Shown here in pieces: positions 1 through 9,357 of a stretch of DNA of 64,000 nt. Every line of letters begins with the position of its first letter. Position 1 is the stretch's first letter. A program made the position numbers and the translations under genes. Origin of the DNA: Anaerotignum propionicum (GTDB lineage Bacteria > Bacillota > Clostridia > Lachnospirales > Anaerotignaceae); NCBI RefSeq assembly GCF_024461735.1, contig NZ_JANGAD010000008.1, positions 62,001 through 126,000 on the forward strand, written 5' to 3'. The notes beneath the pieces are model-generated. The model saw nothing but the letters and a program-made list of their open reading frames with translations, made no database searches and was not told the DNA's origin.

Positions 1-542
1 CCCCTGCGGACACAAGCAATCAGTGCATCCAAAAGGCAGGAGATTTGAACTTCTTCACTATAAATGACCGTTCCATGCAAAAATGATCTGCCGGTAAATC
101 CTTGCACAAGCTTATCATAATCAAACCCAAGACAATACCCTCTAAAATCAGTAAATTCAGCCCAAAGCAGTGCACTATTATCCAGCTTAGAGAAAGAAAT
201 TACATAAAAACTTTTGTCCTCATGGTCCGGTACACAAACTGTTTGGCAAGAAGGAGTGATAATCGCAAGCTCATCCATCTCCGCCTTTATAATTTTATAC
301 AGCCTACGACCCAAATCCTTATTTACGATATAAGTGTCAATTACTTTTTCTAAAACCTCTAGAGAATACAAAAACTCAAGCTTGTCATTTAAGAAGTCAC
401 TTTTTGTGGCAATAAATTGTCTGTTTTCGATAATGCCTTGAACCCCTTCCGCAGTGGTATAGTGGTACAATTTATCACCTTTATCACAAAGGGGCACCCG
501 CACCCAATCATCTAAATATTTTGTTGTTCTATTTGCTTCCAC
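1..542 (-). CDS. DUF2971-family protein (partial, 3' end beyond window)
   Basis: Reading the minus strand from a GTG at 542 gives an uninterrupted frame of 180 codons to the window edge. The protein has the DUF2971 pattern: an LYHYTT motif near residue 25, followed by a GII...IATKSDFLND segment, then FYVISFS, an LLW...F segment and GYCLGFDY. A GGAGGA ribosome binding site at 549-554 lies 6 nt before the GTG and immediately after the proA stop, so it is probably the last gene of the proline cluster. DUF2971 proteins have no settled function; some occur near defence or mobile loci. The GTG start was preferred over an adjacent TTG because of spacing. The C-terminus is missing only because the window ends. 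Confidence 0.72.
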   Translation of the reverse strand, partial: MEANRTTKYLDDWVRVPLCDKGDKLYHYTTAEGVQGIIENRQFIATKSDFLNDKLEFLYSLEVLEKVIDTYIVNKDLGRRLYKIIKAEMDELAIITPSCQTVCVPDHEDKSFYVISFSKLDNSALLWAEFTDFRGYCLGFDYDKLVQGFTGRSFLHGTVIYSEEVQISCLLDALIACVRR

Positions 543-555
543 CAAATATCCTCCA

Positions 556-1806
556 TTACTGTCTTATTTGCCCGTTTCCATAAATAATGTACTTCGTCGT
601 GGTCAGTTCCTTCAGACCCATGGGGCCCCTTGCATGGAGCTTTTGGGTACTGATGCCAATTTCTGCACCAAAGCCAAATTGTCCACCATCCGTAAAACGG
701 GTAGATGCATTCACGTATACTGCCGCTGCATCCACTTCATTTAAAAAACGCTGGGCATTGGAATAGTTTTCTGTAAGAATCGCCTCGGAATGCCCTGTGG
801 AATATTTACGTATATGGGTAATGGCGTCGTCAAAATTATTAACCACTCTGGTGGAGATAATATAATCCGTAAATTCCGTAGCCCAATCTTCCTCCACTGC
901 AGGAACAGACCCAGAAATTAGGGAACAGGTAGCTTCGTCTCCACGAATCTCAACGGCCTTTTCTTGCAAAGCCTTTCCTACCATAGGAAGAAATCTTTCC
1001 GCAATCTTTTCATGTACCAAGAGGCTTTCACAGGCATTGCAAACTCCGGGGCGCTGGGTTTTGGCATTCAACACAATAGCCACCGCCTTATCTAAATCCG
1101 CAGTCTCATCCACAAAAATATGACAGTTACCAACGCCTGTTTCGATTACAGGAACAGTACTGTTTTGCACCACACTTTGAATCAAACCTGCGCCGCCACG
1201 AGGAATCAATACATCCAAATATCCGTTGAGACGCATCATTTCATTGGCTGTTTCCCTTGAGGTATCAGGCACCACCTGCACAATATCCGCCGGCAGTCCC
1301 ACCTCTTCCATGGCCTTACGAAAAACCGAAACAACAGCTTGATTGGTACGGAACGCCTCTTTGCCTCCCCTTAGTATAACCGCACTGCCTGCCTTTAAGC
1401 ATAAACCAAAGGCATCAGCGGTAACATTAGGTCTAGCTTCAAAAATAATTCCAATTACACCCATAGGCACTCTCTTCTGTCCAACGATTAACCCGTTGTC
1501 TAAAGTTTTCATAGAAAGTACTTCCCCAACAGGGTCATCCAGAGCCGCAACTTGACGAAGTCCTTCCGCCATTTCCTGAAGTCTTGCATGGGTCAAAGTT
1601 AAACGGTCAATAAAAGCACCCTTAATACCCGACGCCAGTGCATCTTCCACATCTATCTGGTTGGCTGCAAGAATCTCTTTCTCAGCCACCAAAAGAGCCT
1701 CTGCCCCATGGCAAAGGGCTTCATTTTTTTTCGGTGCGGACAATACCGACAATACAACGGATGCATCCTTTGCTTTCTGTCCCATTTCAGATAAAATACT
1801 CATCAT
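556..1806 (-). CDS. proA: gamma-glutamyl phosphate reductase
   Basis: Second step of proline synthesis: NADPH-dependent reduction of gamma-glutamyl phosphate to glutamate-5-semialdehyde in the cytoplasm. The 416-residue protein has the aldehyde-dehydrogenase-like fold and the nucleophile loop RPGVCNACESLLVH with the catalytic Cys near residue 250, plus the conserved GVIGIIFEARPNVT and ILRGGKEA motifs. The start at 1806 (MMSILSEMG) is chosen because an AGGGGG ribosome site precedes it and its ATG shares one base with the TAA of the upstream gene (TAATG). A longer frame upstream adds residues absent from the family. Its partner proB lies four genes upstream on the same strand, so both should be on one transcript. 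Confidence 0.96.
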   Translation of the reverse strand: MMSILSEMGQKAKDASVVLSVLSAPKKNEALCHGAEALLVAEKEILAANQIDVEDALASGIKGAFIDRLTLTHARLQEMAEGLRQVAALDDPVGEVLSMKTLDNGLIVGQKRVPMGVIGIIFEARPNVTADAFGLCLKAGSAVILRGGKEAFRTNQAVVSVFRKAMEEVGLPADIVQVVPDTSRETANEMMRLNGYLDVLIPRGGAGLIQSVVQNSTVPVIETGVGNCHIFVDETADLDKAVAIVLNAKTQRPGVCNACESLLVHEKIAERFLPMVGKALQEKAVEIRGDEATCSLISGSVPAVEEDWATEFTDYIISTRVVNNFDDAITHIRKYSTGHSEAILTENYSNAQRFLNEVDAAAVYVNASTRFTDGGQFGFGAEIGISTQKLHARGPMGLKELTTTKYIIYGNGQIRQ

Positions 1807-2369
1807 TAAAAACCCCCTATCAAACCATCTTCCGTTATAATACAATCAACGGGTTTATCAAATGCTTCCACTTGCAAATCAAAATCCATAACCTGAAAAG
1901 AAAACGCAACAGCGATTTTAAATATACTTGGATATTTCTCAAAGAACCGATCATAAAATCCACCGCCATAACCATATCGGTTTCCTTTTTGATCAAAAAC
2001 ACTGCCTGGAACAAGAAAAACATCCGTTTCTTTTGGAATGATGCTCTCTTCCTTTTCTTTTTCAGGCTCCATAACACCAAATCGACTTTTTTTTAGTTCC
2101 GAAAAAGAATCAATAGGAACAAAATACATTTCTCCTTTTGCTTTTGCAATGGGAACAGCAACTTTTTTTCCATCTTGCCACGCTTGCTCAATCAAAGGAT
2201 ATGTATTTACCTCCTTATCCATAGAGATAAAAGTGAATAACGTTTCCGCTTTTTCATATCTTGCACTACTCCTTAGGGTAGCTGTAATTTTAGCACTTTT
2301 CTGCTGGCGTTCCTCTTCAGACAGTTCCTTGCGCTTTTGCAATATTTCTTCACGTAGCCTGTTTTTCAT
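1806..2369 (-). CDS. 5-formyltetrahydrofolate cyclo-ligase
   Basis: ATP-dependent conversion of 5-formyl-THF to 5,10-methenyl-THF (MTHFS/YgfA family), which returns stored folate to the one-carbon pool. The 187-residue product starts MKNRLREEILQKRKEL, typical of the family, and carries the signature GYGGGFYDRFFEKYP near the C-terminus together with the VPGSVFD motif. The ATG at 2369 overlaps the TGA of the DUF2085 gene (ATGA). A further 61 codons can be read upstream but they only mirror the DUF2085 gene in another frame. The stop overlaps proA by one base. Its place between proB and proA is unusual functionally and suggests co-transcription rather than a shared pathway. Confidence 0.93.
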   Translation of the reverse strand: MKNRLREEILQKRKELSEEERQQKSAKITATLRSSARYEKAETLFTFISMDKEVNTYPLIEQAWQDGKKVAVPIAKAKGEMYFVPIDSFSELKKSRFGVMEPEKEKEESIIPKETDVFLVPGSVFDQKGNRYGYGGGFYDRFFEKYPSIFKIAVAFSFQVMDFDLQVEAFDKPVDCIITEDGLIGGF

Positions 2370-2989
2370 TTCCGCAACACCCCTATTGTTAAAATAATAA
2401 AAAAGCTTGCACAAAAAGATAAAAGCCAAAAAGGCAGTTTCCCATTTCCCGATAGATTTTTCATAATCAAATAAATCAAATCGGACCAAAAACAAACAAT
2501 TCCCAGCACAACAATTACCGAGGTTGCAAAATAGCTTCCTATATTCATCCAAAGCATAACTCCAAATAGAAGGGTAATTCCCACCACCAAAAGCTGCTCT
2601 ACAAAAGATTGAAAAATAGGTTTATTGTTCTCTGCTCCCACCGTAAAGTTTGCGCCTAAAAGAAAAAATCCTGGCAGTGATGCCCCTGCCAATGCACCAG
2701 TAACCACCCTTAGAAGCTGGGTACTTTCCCAAAAGCCTAAATAACTGAAAAATCCGTCAATGGAAATCGGGATAAAGGCTAAGGCTCCCAGAAGCATTCC
2801 CTTGGTTGTGTAGGGTTTGTTCCCATGAAGCCTTTTAAAAATGAAAAAAAATACCATAGAGAAGATTATTCCCGAATAAATTCCAGTACATCGGGCACAG
2901 ACAGGCAATTGCTGTCCCTGTAGAATAAAACTGCGCTCTGCCATCTGATGACAGACGGCAGAGCCAATCATTTTAAATATTGTATTCAT
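2366..2989 (-). CDS. DUF2085 family membrane protein
   Basis: A polytopic membrane protein of about 207 residues from the ATG at 2989. The DUF2085 signature is clear: AVCHQMAERSF, then GQQLPVCARCTGIYSG, giving one Cys-His and a CxxC pair on the first transmembrane region, followed by four or five hydrophobic helices. The function of the family is unknown. The cysteines suggest metal or redox chemistry at the membrane, but that is inference. The ATG sits 5 nt after the stop of the zinc-ribbon gene without a good ribosome site, so translation is probably coupled; a longer start at 3070 would overlap that gene by 76 bp and is less likely. Confidence 0.75.
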   Translation of the reverse strand: MNTIFKMIGSAVCHQMAERSFILQGQQLPVCARCTGIYSGIIFSMVFFFIFKRLHGNKPYTTKGMLLGALAFIPISIDGFFSYLGFWESTQLLRVVTGALAGASLPGFFLLGANFTVGAENNKPIFQSFVEQLLVVGITLLFGVMLWMNIGSYFATSVIVVLGIVCFWSDLIYLIMKNLSGNGKLPFWLLSFCASFFIILTIGVLRK

Positions 2990-2994
2990 AGCAA

Positions 2995-3474
2995 TTAATA
3001 ATATGGGAAGTAATACATCATACTTCCAAAAACCCCAAACACTCCCTGTACCACGCAGCACAATAACCAAAATGCCAGCATAACACTACTAATGATAATT
3101 AAGGTTTTACCAAATCTACTGTAATCCTCAATGGGGCTTTTCAATAAAATTATACCTGCAATCAAGCCTGCAATTTGACCAAAACCTCCTACAAAAAGAG
3201 TAAAGAGTATGGCAATGACTTTTAACACCGTAGGAATAACCTGCTCTTGCACAGGCTTAGGCTCCTGTGATTGATAACTTTCCCAGCTTCTGGCTTCACT
3301 TTCTCCCTGAAATTTCTGAGACGTACCATCTTTATCTTCAACGGTAAATTCATTGATTACCTCCGCCTCTTCCAGATTAGCTTCGGCAGTATTCTTGCTT
3401 TCGTTTATCGTACAGACGGGGCAACCAAGACTTTCGTCAAAAATCTCTCTCCCGCATTTTGGGCAAAAACTCAT
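2995..3474 (-). CDS. zinc-ribbon membrane protein
   Basis: A 159-residue protein with an N-terminal zinc ribbon (CPKC at about residue 4 and CPVC at about 18), an acidic and Gln/Glu-rich linker to about residue 80, then two hydrophobic helices rich in Val, Ile, Leu and Gly and ending FGSMMYYFPYY. It resembles the many Firmicute 'zinc-ribbon domain-containing' small membrane proteins, whose roles are unknown. The ATG at 3474 is preferred over the one at 3480 because the AAGGAG ribosome site is then 8 nt away rather than 2. It lies between proB and the DUF2085 gene in a tightly packed operon, and may form a membrane unit with the DUF2085 protein. Confidence 0.7.
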   Translation of the reverse strand: MSFCPKCGREIFDESLGCPVCTINESKNTAEANLEEAEVINEFTVEDKDGTSQKFQGESEARSWESYQSQEPKPVQEQVIPTVLKVIAILFTLFVGGFGQIAGLIAGIILLKSPIEDYSRFGKTLIIISSVMLAFWLLCCVVQGVFGVFGSMMYYFPYY

Positions 3475-3495
3475 ATACATCGCTCCTTATAAAAT

Positions 3496-4290
3496 CTATT
3501 TTTTATCACTATTAAAAAATGTACCTACATCTTCACCAGCTATCACTCGATGGATAATGGTAGGGTCCTCACCCAGCACAATAGCCATTTTAACCCCTGC
3601 ATCTTGACAAATCTCTGCCGCCTGCAATTTTGTGAGCATACCTCCAACGCTAAAGGCTGAACCTTTGTCACCAGCCATCTGCCTAACCTCATCCGTAACC
3701 CAATCCACAAAAGAAATACGCTTTGCATCCGGATTTAATTTTGGATCATTGTCATAAAGCCCATCAATATCTGTCATCAATATTAAGATATCTGCACAAA
3801 TAATTTCTGCTACTATAGCAGAAAGCCTGTCGTTATCCGAAATCCCAATTTCCTCGGTAGAGATACTGTCATTGGCATTGACAATAGGAATGACTCCTAG
3901 CTCCATCAATGTTTCAAAGGTATTCTTTGTATTCTGATATCGCTCCTCACTGCTTACCTCTTCCTTCGTCAACAAAACCTGAGCAACCGTTTGGTTATAA
4001 CGATCAAAAAAATTATGATAAATCTGCATGATCATAGCCTGTCCAACAGCCGCAGCAGCCTGCTTTTGGCGCATCACTGTGGGTCTTTCCTTCATACCCA
4101 TACGAACTGATCCAACACCAATGGCACCGCTTGTCACCAATACAACATCTTTGCCGCTGTTTTTGAGATCTGTTAAAACCCATGCCAGCTCTTCTACGCG
4201 TTTCAGGTTCAAAAGACCGTTTGGGTATGTAATGGTAGATGTACCAACCTTAACAACAACACGTTTGCAATCCTTCAATAATTCCCTCAC
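3496..4290 (-). CDS. proB: glutamate 5-kinase, lacking the PUA domain
   Basis: First and committed step of proline synthesis: ATP-dependent phosphorylation of glutamate. The amino-acid-kinase fold is shown by RVVVKVGTSTIT at the N-terminus, LVTSGAIGVG, PIVNANDS, the ISDNDRLSA substrate loop, DIDGLYDNDP and SVGGMLTKLQAA. The protein is about 264 residues and stops after the kinase domain, so it lacks the C-terminal PUA domain present in E. coli ProB (367 residues); kinase-only forms are known in Firmicutes. The GTG at 4290 has GGAG 9 nt upstream. A TTG at 4305 is possible but its ribosome site abuts the start. It heads the cluster ending in proA. Confidence 0.93.
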   Translation of the reverse strand: MRELLKDCKRVVVKVGTSTITYPNGLLNLKRVEELAWVLTDLKNSGKDVVLVTSGAIGVGSVRMGMKERPTVMRQKQAAAAVGQAMIMQIYHNFFDRYNQTVAQVLLTKEEVSSEERYQNTKNTFETLMELGVIPIVNANDSISTEEIGISDNDRLSAIVAEIICADILILMTDIDGLYDNDPKLNPDAKRISFVDWVTDEVRQMAGDKGSAFSVGGMLTKLQAAEICQDAGVKMAIVLGEDPTIIHRVIAGEDVGTFFNSDKK

Positions 4291-4305
4291 TTTAATCCAC
4301 TCCAA

Positions 4306-4453
4306 TTCCTATGTATAGACAAAGTATACTATATTTTTTCATTGTTAAAAAGGGATTTCGCGAATACAAAGAAAATATTAAAGGTTTCTTTAAAGTTACA
4401 GCGTATTTCTTATTCCACGTTTCCATCTAGAAAAATTTGTTTTGTACAGAAAA
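4306..4453. other. intergenic region upstream of proB
   Basis: AT-rich gap between the divergently read ends of proB (5') and the large signalling gene (3'). On the minus strand a TATACT hexamer about 40 bp upstream of the proB start could be a -10 element, but no convincing -35 lies 17 bp before it. No clear rho-independent terminator for the signalling gene was found. Confidence 0.3.
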
Positions 4454-7177
4454 CTATTTATCAAATATTTCTTTATCTTTTTCATTCATTTCCTTGATCA
4501 CACGAATAAATACTTCTGTTAATTTTGGATCAAAATCCTTTCCTGAAAGCGCTATTATCTCCTTTAACGCAAAAGCTGTATCGCTTTTTATAGAATCCTT
4601 TTCTATTTTTAACACCATTTCTTCATATCTTCCTATAATAGCCATCATTCTTGATATAAAAGGAATTTCTTCTCCTTTTAGTCCCTTTGGTATACCCGTT
4701 CCATCCCATTTTTCATGCAGTGCATAAACATAGTCTGCCAGATCCAAGGTATTGTCGAATAAATTCAGAATCCGAAATCCAACAATTGGGTGTTGATTCA
4801 ACTGAAACTGTTCTTTTTCACTTAACTCTTCTTTCTTAAATATTTCTTCATCCAAAACAATTTTTCCAATTCCATGGATATAAGCAACATCTGTTAGGCG
4901 CTTTTGCTCATGCTCTGTAAGGCCTATTTTTCTGCCCATTCTATTACATAATGAAACCACTCTTTCCGTGTACTCTTTTTCTCCGGGATTTCTATCATAA
5001 AGCATTTTCAAAATAGACTGTATGGTTTCAATACTATAATTTTTCTTTGACAACAATTTTTCTTTATACATCTCTCTTTCTGCATTCCCCATTACCTTCT
5101 CAATATTTTGGGAGGAATGATCCTTAGTATCAAATCCAATGGCAATGCTAGACTTTATGCCGAAAACCCTTTCTTTTGACATTTCAGTTTTTATCTGCTT
5201 CATAATCTGTAAAGCTTCCTCAGCATCTGTTTTAGGTAACAAAACAATAAATTCGTCCCCGCCAACTCTTGCCGCAATATCAATCTCTCTGCTTGCCTTT
5301 TTCAAAACTTCTGCTGTCTTTTGAATAAGCATATCTCCGGCGCCATGTCCAAATACATCATTCATTAGCTTCAATCCATTTAAGTCCCCAAAAATAATTG
5401 AAATAGGAAAAAACGATGGTTTGTCATATTCCTTTACTTTGTCTTCATATCCGCTTCTGTTTAAAAGTCCCGTTAAAGCATCATGACTACTCAAATATTT
5501 AATTTTTGCTTCCCCTTTTTTCTTCTCTGTTATATCAATAAAAGTAATAACTGCTCCAACAATTTCCTCATTCTTTAACTTTGAGCGTGCGTGATATGCA
5601 ACACTTATTTTGCTTCCGTCCGCCTTCCAAAATGTTTCTTCCTCTGCTGATACTTTCTCATTAGAAAGAATACACTTTAATATGTTATGATTTTTCAGAG
5701 GGGCAATTTCTATGCTGTCTTCATTAGACAGAATCGAGTTAAGATGTTTTCCAAGAATTTCTTCCTGAGAATGATAACCCAAAAGCTTTATACAGCTATT
5801 ATTGCAAAAAATGCATTTTCCAGTCAAATCAATTCCTAAAATTCCTTCAGCTGTACTGTCCAAAATCAAAAACAAGCTATCTTTTGTTCGATTCATTTCC
5901 TCATTTGCAAGTTCCAGAGCTTTCGTTCGCTCCTTTACCTTGTCTTCTAAATTATTCACCAGTTCATACATTCTATCCGCCATAAAATTAAAGGAAAGAC
6001 AAAGATTTCCGATTTCATCATTTCTTATTCTTGATGCTCTGGTGGATAAATTGCCTGCTGCAATCTGATTTGAAACCGAAACCAAATCATCGATGGGCCT
6101 AAATAACCACTTAATAAACCCGCGATACACTATAACAATGCAAATGAATGCCAGTACCATAATCAGCGCTGTTAATCTCATATTTTCGTATATTTCATTT
6201 GTAAAAAGATTGCTTGGTATCGCCGATACAATAACCCAGTCTAAACCATCATTTTGATAATTCACCACATTCACATAGTAACCTGTTTTCTGATAAAAAA
6301 ACTCAAACCTATCTACTTGGTCTTTATTATACTTTTCCATAATTCCCGAGATGAATGCATTGTTTAAATCGCTAACGTTATTTCTTTTCAAACTTCCATC
6401 TTTTAATGCTGTAAAATTATTACCACCAAAAGAATTAGCAATCAAAGTATTTGTATCTTTTTCTAAAACCAAAGCATAGCCGTGATACGCCTTTACAATC
6501 CCCTGCATATATTGATTAATGTTCGTTAAATTCATATGTGTTCCCAATACTCCCAGCAGCTTCCCCCGCCCATCAAAAATGGGAGTTGCAGCGGATATTG
6601 TTAGATCTTCCATTACAAAGTGCTTATACACAGGTGAAAAGGTTTGTTTTCCTAAAGTCTTAGCCGAAATATACCAATCTCTGGTTCTGGGGTCAAATTT
6701 ATTTGTCTTCAAGACAACCTCCCCTCGAGATAAATCCTCATTCACGGAGTAATACCATGAGCTTCCTCCGGTATCAGAATTATTATCAACAATTTGAAGC
6801 TCACCTTTTTCATTTCTTCTCACCCCAAAATATGTTCCATCCTCTAAACCATATGTAAAACTATAGATCTCATCTTGATGTGATTGAATTACCCCAAGAA
6901 AATATTTATCCCGCTCCTTTTCAGAGTTTATATCAATTAGATTCCCTTCAATTAATTTTCCATTTACCTCATTAATATGCTTTGGCACATTCATGAAAAG
7001 GTTAATTCGATTGGCAATCTCACGATTAATGTCAAAAGCCAGCTTCTCTGTTATTTTCTCGGTGGAAGATATCCAACGGGAAAAAACCATATCCCCAATA
7101 AACACTACAGAGAGAAACATTATCAAAACAAAAGAAAGCATTATAATTTTACGCATTGATATATATCTTTTTTTCAT
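4454..7177 (-). CDS. membrane Cache-HAMP-PAS-GGDEF-HD-GYP(degenerate) signalling protein
   Basis: A 907-residue cyclic-di-GMP signalling protein (numbering here from an in-frame GTG three codons upstream). Order: TM helix 14-34; extracellular dCache-type sensor about 38-335 with WYYSVNE and DPRTRDWY motifs; TM 340-358; HAMP 360-415; coiled coil 415-437; PAS 438-555; GGDEF 563-715 with intact VGGDEF at 641-646 and FGDLNGLKLMND; HD-GYP-like 730-900. The HD-GYP part has lost key ligands: the early His is Tyr739, HD is H771-G772, the HH pair is L823-H824, and GYP is G831-I-P. Diguanylate cyclase activity is therefore likely and phosphodiesterase activity unlikely. The ATG at 7177 is 9 nt after AAAGGAA. 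Confidence 0.93.
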   Translation of the reverse strand: MKKRYISMRKIIMLSFVLIMFLSVVFIGDMVFSRWISSTEKITEKLAFDINREIANRINLFMNVPKHINEVNGKLIEGNLIDINSEKERDKYFLGVIQSHQDEIYSFTYGLEDGTYFGVRRNEKGELQIVDNNSDTGGSSWYYSVNEDLSRGEVVLKTNKFDPRTRDWYISAKTLGKQTFSPVYKHFVMEDLTISAATPIFDGRGKLLGVLGTHMNLTNINQYMQGIVKAYHGYALVLEKDTNTLIANSFGGNNFTALKDGSLKRNNVSDLNNAFISGIMEKYNKDQVDRFEFFYQKTGYYVNVVNYQNDGLDWVIVSAIPSNLFTNEIYENMRLTALIMVLAFICIVIVYRGFIKWLFRPIDDLVSVSNQIAAGNLSTRASRIRNDEIGNLCLSFNFMADRMYELVNNLEDKVKERTKALELANEEMNRTKDSLFLILDSTAEGILGIDLTGKCIFCNNSCIKLLGYHSQEEILGKHLNSILSNEDSIEIAPLKNHNILKCILSNEKVSAEEETFWKADGSKISVAYHARSKLKNEEIVGAVITFIDITEKKKGEAKIKYLSSHDALTGLLNRSGYEDKVKEYDKPSFFPISIIFGDLNGLKLMNDVFGHGAGDMLIQKTAEVLKKASREIDIAARVGGDEFIVLLPKTDAEEALQIMKQIKTEMSKERVFGIKSSIAIGFDTKDHSSQNIEKVMGNAEREMYKEKLLSKKNYSIETIQSILKMLYDRNPGEKEYTERVVSLCNRMGRKIGLTEHEQKRLTDVAYIHGIGKIVLDEEIFKKEELSEKEQFQLNQHPIVGFRILNLFDNTLDLADYVYALHEKWDGTGIPKGLKGEEIPFISRMMAIIGRYEEMVLKIEKDSIKSDTAFALKEIIALSGKDFDPKLTEVFIRVIKEMNEKDKEIFDK

Positions 7178-7637
7178 TTTGAGCACTTCCTTTCGTTTGA
7201 ATTCACAATTTCCAGCATATCAAATTTTAACAAAAAATTTCATCTTATGTCATTTCATATAAAAAGTTACATTTTGATTTGATTTTATATTACCACAAAA
7301 GAAAATTGATGAAAATAAGAATTGTTATTATTTGTTTAATTATGCAAAATTTTAACATATCATATGTTTTAAAACTACTTCAAGCACCATAATATTGAAC
7401 CATTAGAAAAAATGTTTGTTCTGTATCTTGTTGCATATTTGTAAATAAGACATAAAATACCATCATTCTCACAAAAACTCTAAAAAAAATGTTTACCAAT
7501 AAATCGTAGGTAAATCCTTATATTCCCATTCTCAGAATTTATCACTTGAAAATCTCTAAGATAAATCATCGCCTGCCTATAAAATGTAATCCTATTCCCC
7601 TGCTTTGACTATATCACTCTGGTTAAGACGGGTGGCA
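7178..7637. other. intergenic region, AT-rich
   Basis: About 460 bp of strongly AT-rich sequence upstream of the signalling gene. It must hold that gene's promoter, but no confident -35/-10 pair, repeat or RNA structure could be picked out by eye. Confidence 0.3.
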
Positions 7638-7640
7638 ATA

Positions 7641-7671
7641 AAAAAACCAACGGACAGCTGCTATCCGTTGG
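7641..7671 (-). terminator. rho-independent terminator of glnS
   Basis: On the minus strand, just after the glnS stop, CCAACGGA pairs with TCCGTTGG around a short loop and is followed by a run of six or more T. Confidence 0.88.
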
Positions 7672-7680
7672 TCATATTCA

Positions 7681-9357
7681 TTAAGATAATTTAAAAGAAC
7701 TCTTTAATGGCACAATACGGTTAAATACAAATTTTTCCTCTGTGGTGTCCTTTGTATCTACAATATAGTATCCGTTACGCATAAACTGGAATCGCTCCCC
7801 TTTTGCGGCCTCTTTCACAGTTGGCTCAATAAAGCATTCCTTTACTTCTAGGGAATTGGGATTCATAATCATTTCTCCGTTGGAGTCCTCGGGATTATCC
7901 AGCATCATATAATCATATAATCTTGCTGTAGCCTGAACATTTTCCGTTGCACTCACCCAGTGAAGGGTTCCCTTTACTTTTCTGCCCTCAAAGCCACTGC
8001 CACTTCTTGTTTCGGGATCATAGGTGCAATGTACCTCTACTACGTTTCCGTCCTCATCCTTCACAAAATCAGTACAAGTCACAAAATATGCACCTTTTAA
8101 GCGTACTTCCTTCCCTGGCGCCAAACGGAAGAATTTTTTCACAGGCTCCTCCATGAAATCTTCTCTTTCGATATATAACTCTCGGGTAAAAGGCACTCTT
8201 CTTGTGCCAAGCTCAGGATTTTCAGGGTTATTTTCCAACTCCATCATTTCCACTTGACCTTCAGAATAATTTGTAATGACAAGCTTCAAAGGATCCAAAA
8301 CCGCCATAACAACCTTTGCTTTCGCCTTCAGATCGTCACGAATACAATAATCCAATAATCCGCTGTCAACAACGCTGTTTGCCTTGGATACACCAATACG
8401 CTCGCAAAAATCCCGTATCGCTTCTGGTGTATATCCTCTTCGGCGCAAACCACTGATGGTAGGCATACGGGGGTCATCCCAGCCGTCAACCAAACCATCT
8501 TCAACCAAAGCACGTAGCTTTCTTTTGCTCATCACCGTATTTGTCATCCCCAAACGGGCAAATTCTATCTGTCTTGGAGGATTCACCAAGTACCCTGCTT
8601 CTCTTACCACCCAATCATATAAGGGACGATGGTCCTCAAACTCCATAGTACAAATGGAATGGGTAATCCCTTCAATGGCATCCTCTAAAGGATGGGCAAA
8701 ATCATACATAGGATAAATGCACCATGCATCCCCTGTTGTGTGGTGGGTTGCGTGGGCAATTCTATAAATAACAGGGTCTCTCATGTTAATGTTGGGAGAA
8801 GCCATGTCAATCTTCGCTCTAAGGGTACGGGAACCATCAGGAAATTCACCGTTTTTCATACGTTCAAATAAATCCAAATTTTCATCTATACTTCTACCGC
8901 GATAAGGGCTTTCCTTACCTGGTGTGCTTAATGTTCCACGGTATTGGCGCATTTCCTCCGCAGGCAAATCGCATACAAACGCCTTACCTTCTCGAATCAA
9001 CTTTAAAGCAACCTGATAGTACTGTTCAAAATAGCTGGATGCATAATATAATCTGTCTTCCCAATCAAAGCCCAGCCACTTTACATCCTCACGGATAGAA
9101 TCAACATATTCCACGTCTTCCTTTGCAGGGTTTGTATCATCAAAACGCAAATTGCACTTTCCTCCGTAGAGATTTGCCAAACCAAAGTTCAGGCAGATGG
9201 ATTTTGCATGACCAATGTGCAAATAGCCATTAGGTTCCGGTGGGAATCTGGTATGAATTTTATTTAATTCTCCCTTCAAGTCCTCCTGGATATAACTATG
9301 TATAAAGTTTCCAGTCGCACCTAATCCGCCATTTTCCATAATCTTTTCTTCTGCCAT
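7681..9357 (-). CDS. glnS: glutamine--tRNA ligase
   Basis: Class I aminoacyl-tRNA synthetase that charges tRNA-Gln directly. The 558-residue protein has [16 protein letters not shown] with the HIGH motif at 47-50, the [11 protein letters not shown] motif that follows it, a KMSKS-like VMSKRKL loop near residue 275, and the two C-terminal beta-barrel anticodon-binding domains. Direct glutaminylation is typical of some Clostridia and gammaproteobacteria, while many Firmicutes use the GatCAB route instead; both can coexist. The ATG is preceded by GGGAGGAT 6 nt away. The gene stands alone with its own terminator. Confidence 0.96.
   Translation of the reverse strand: MAEEKIMENGGLGATGNFIHSYIQEDLKGELNKIHTRFPPEPNGYLHIGHAKSICLNFGLANLYGGKCNLRFDDTNPAKEDVEYVDSIREDVKWLGFDWEDRLYYASSYFEQYYQVALKLIREGKAFVCDLPAEEMRQYRGTLSTPGKESPYRGRSIDENLDLFERMKNGEFPDGSRTLRAKIDMASPNINMRDPVIYRIAHATHHTTGDAWCIYPMYDFAHPLEDAIEGITHSICTMEFEDHRPLYDWVVREAGYLVNPPRQIEFARLGMTNTVMSKRKLRALVEDGLVDGWDDPRMPTISGLRRRGYTPEAIRDFCERIGVSKANSVVDSGLLDYCIRDDLKAKAKVVMAVLDPLKLVITNYSEGQVEMMELENNPENPELGTRRVPFTRELYIEREDFMEEPVKKFFRLAPGKEVRLKGAYFVTCTDFVKDEDGNVVEVHCTYDPETRSGSGFEGRKVKGTLHWVSATENVQATARLYDYMMLDNPEDSNGEMIMNPNSLEVKECFIEPTVKEAAKGERFQFMRNGYYIVDTKDTTEEKFVFNRIVPLKSSFKLS

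Noticed and set aside
102..353. 83-codon plus-strand frame near the left edge
   Set aside because: It lies opposite the DUF2971 gene, has no ribosome site, and its translation shows no family pattern.
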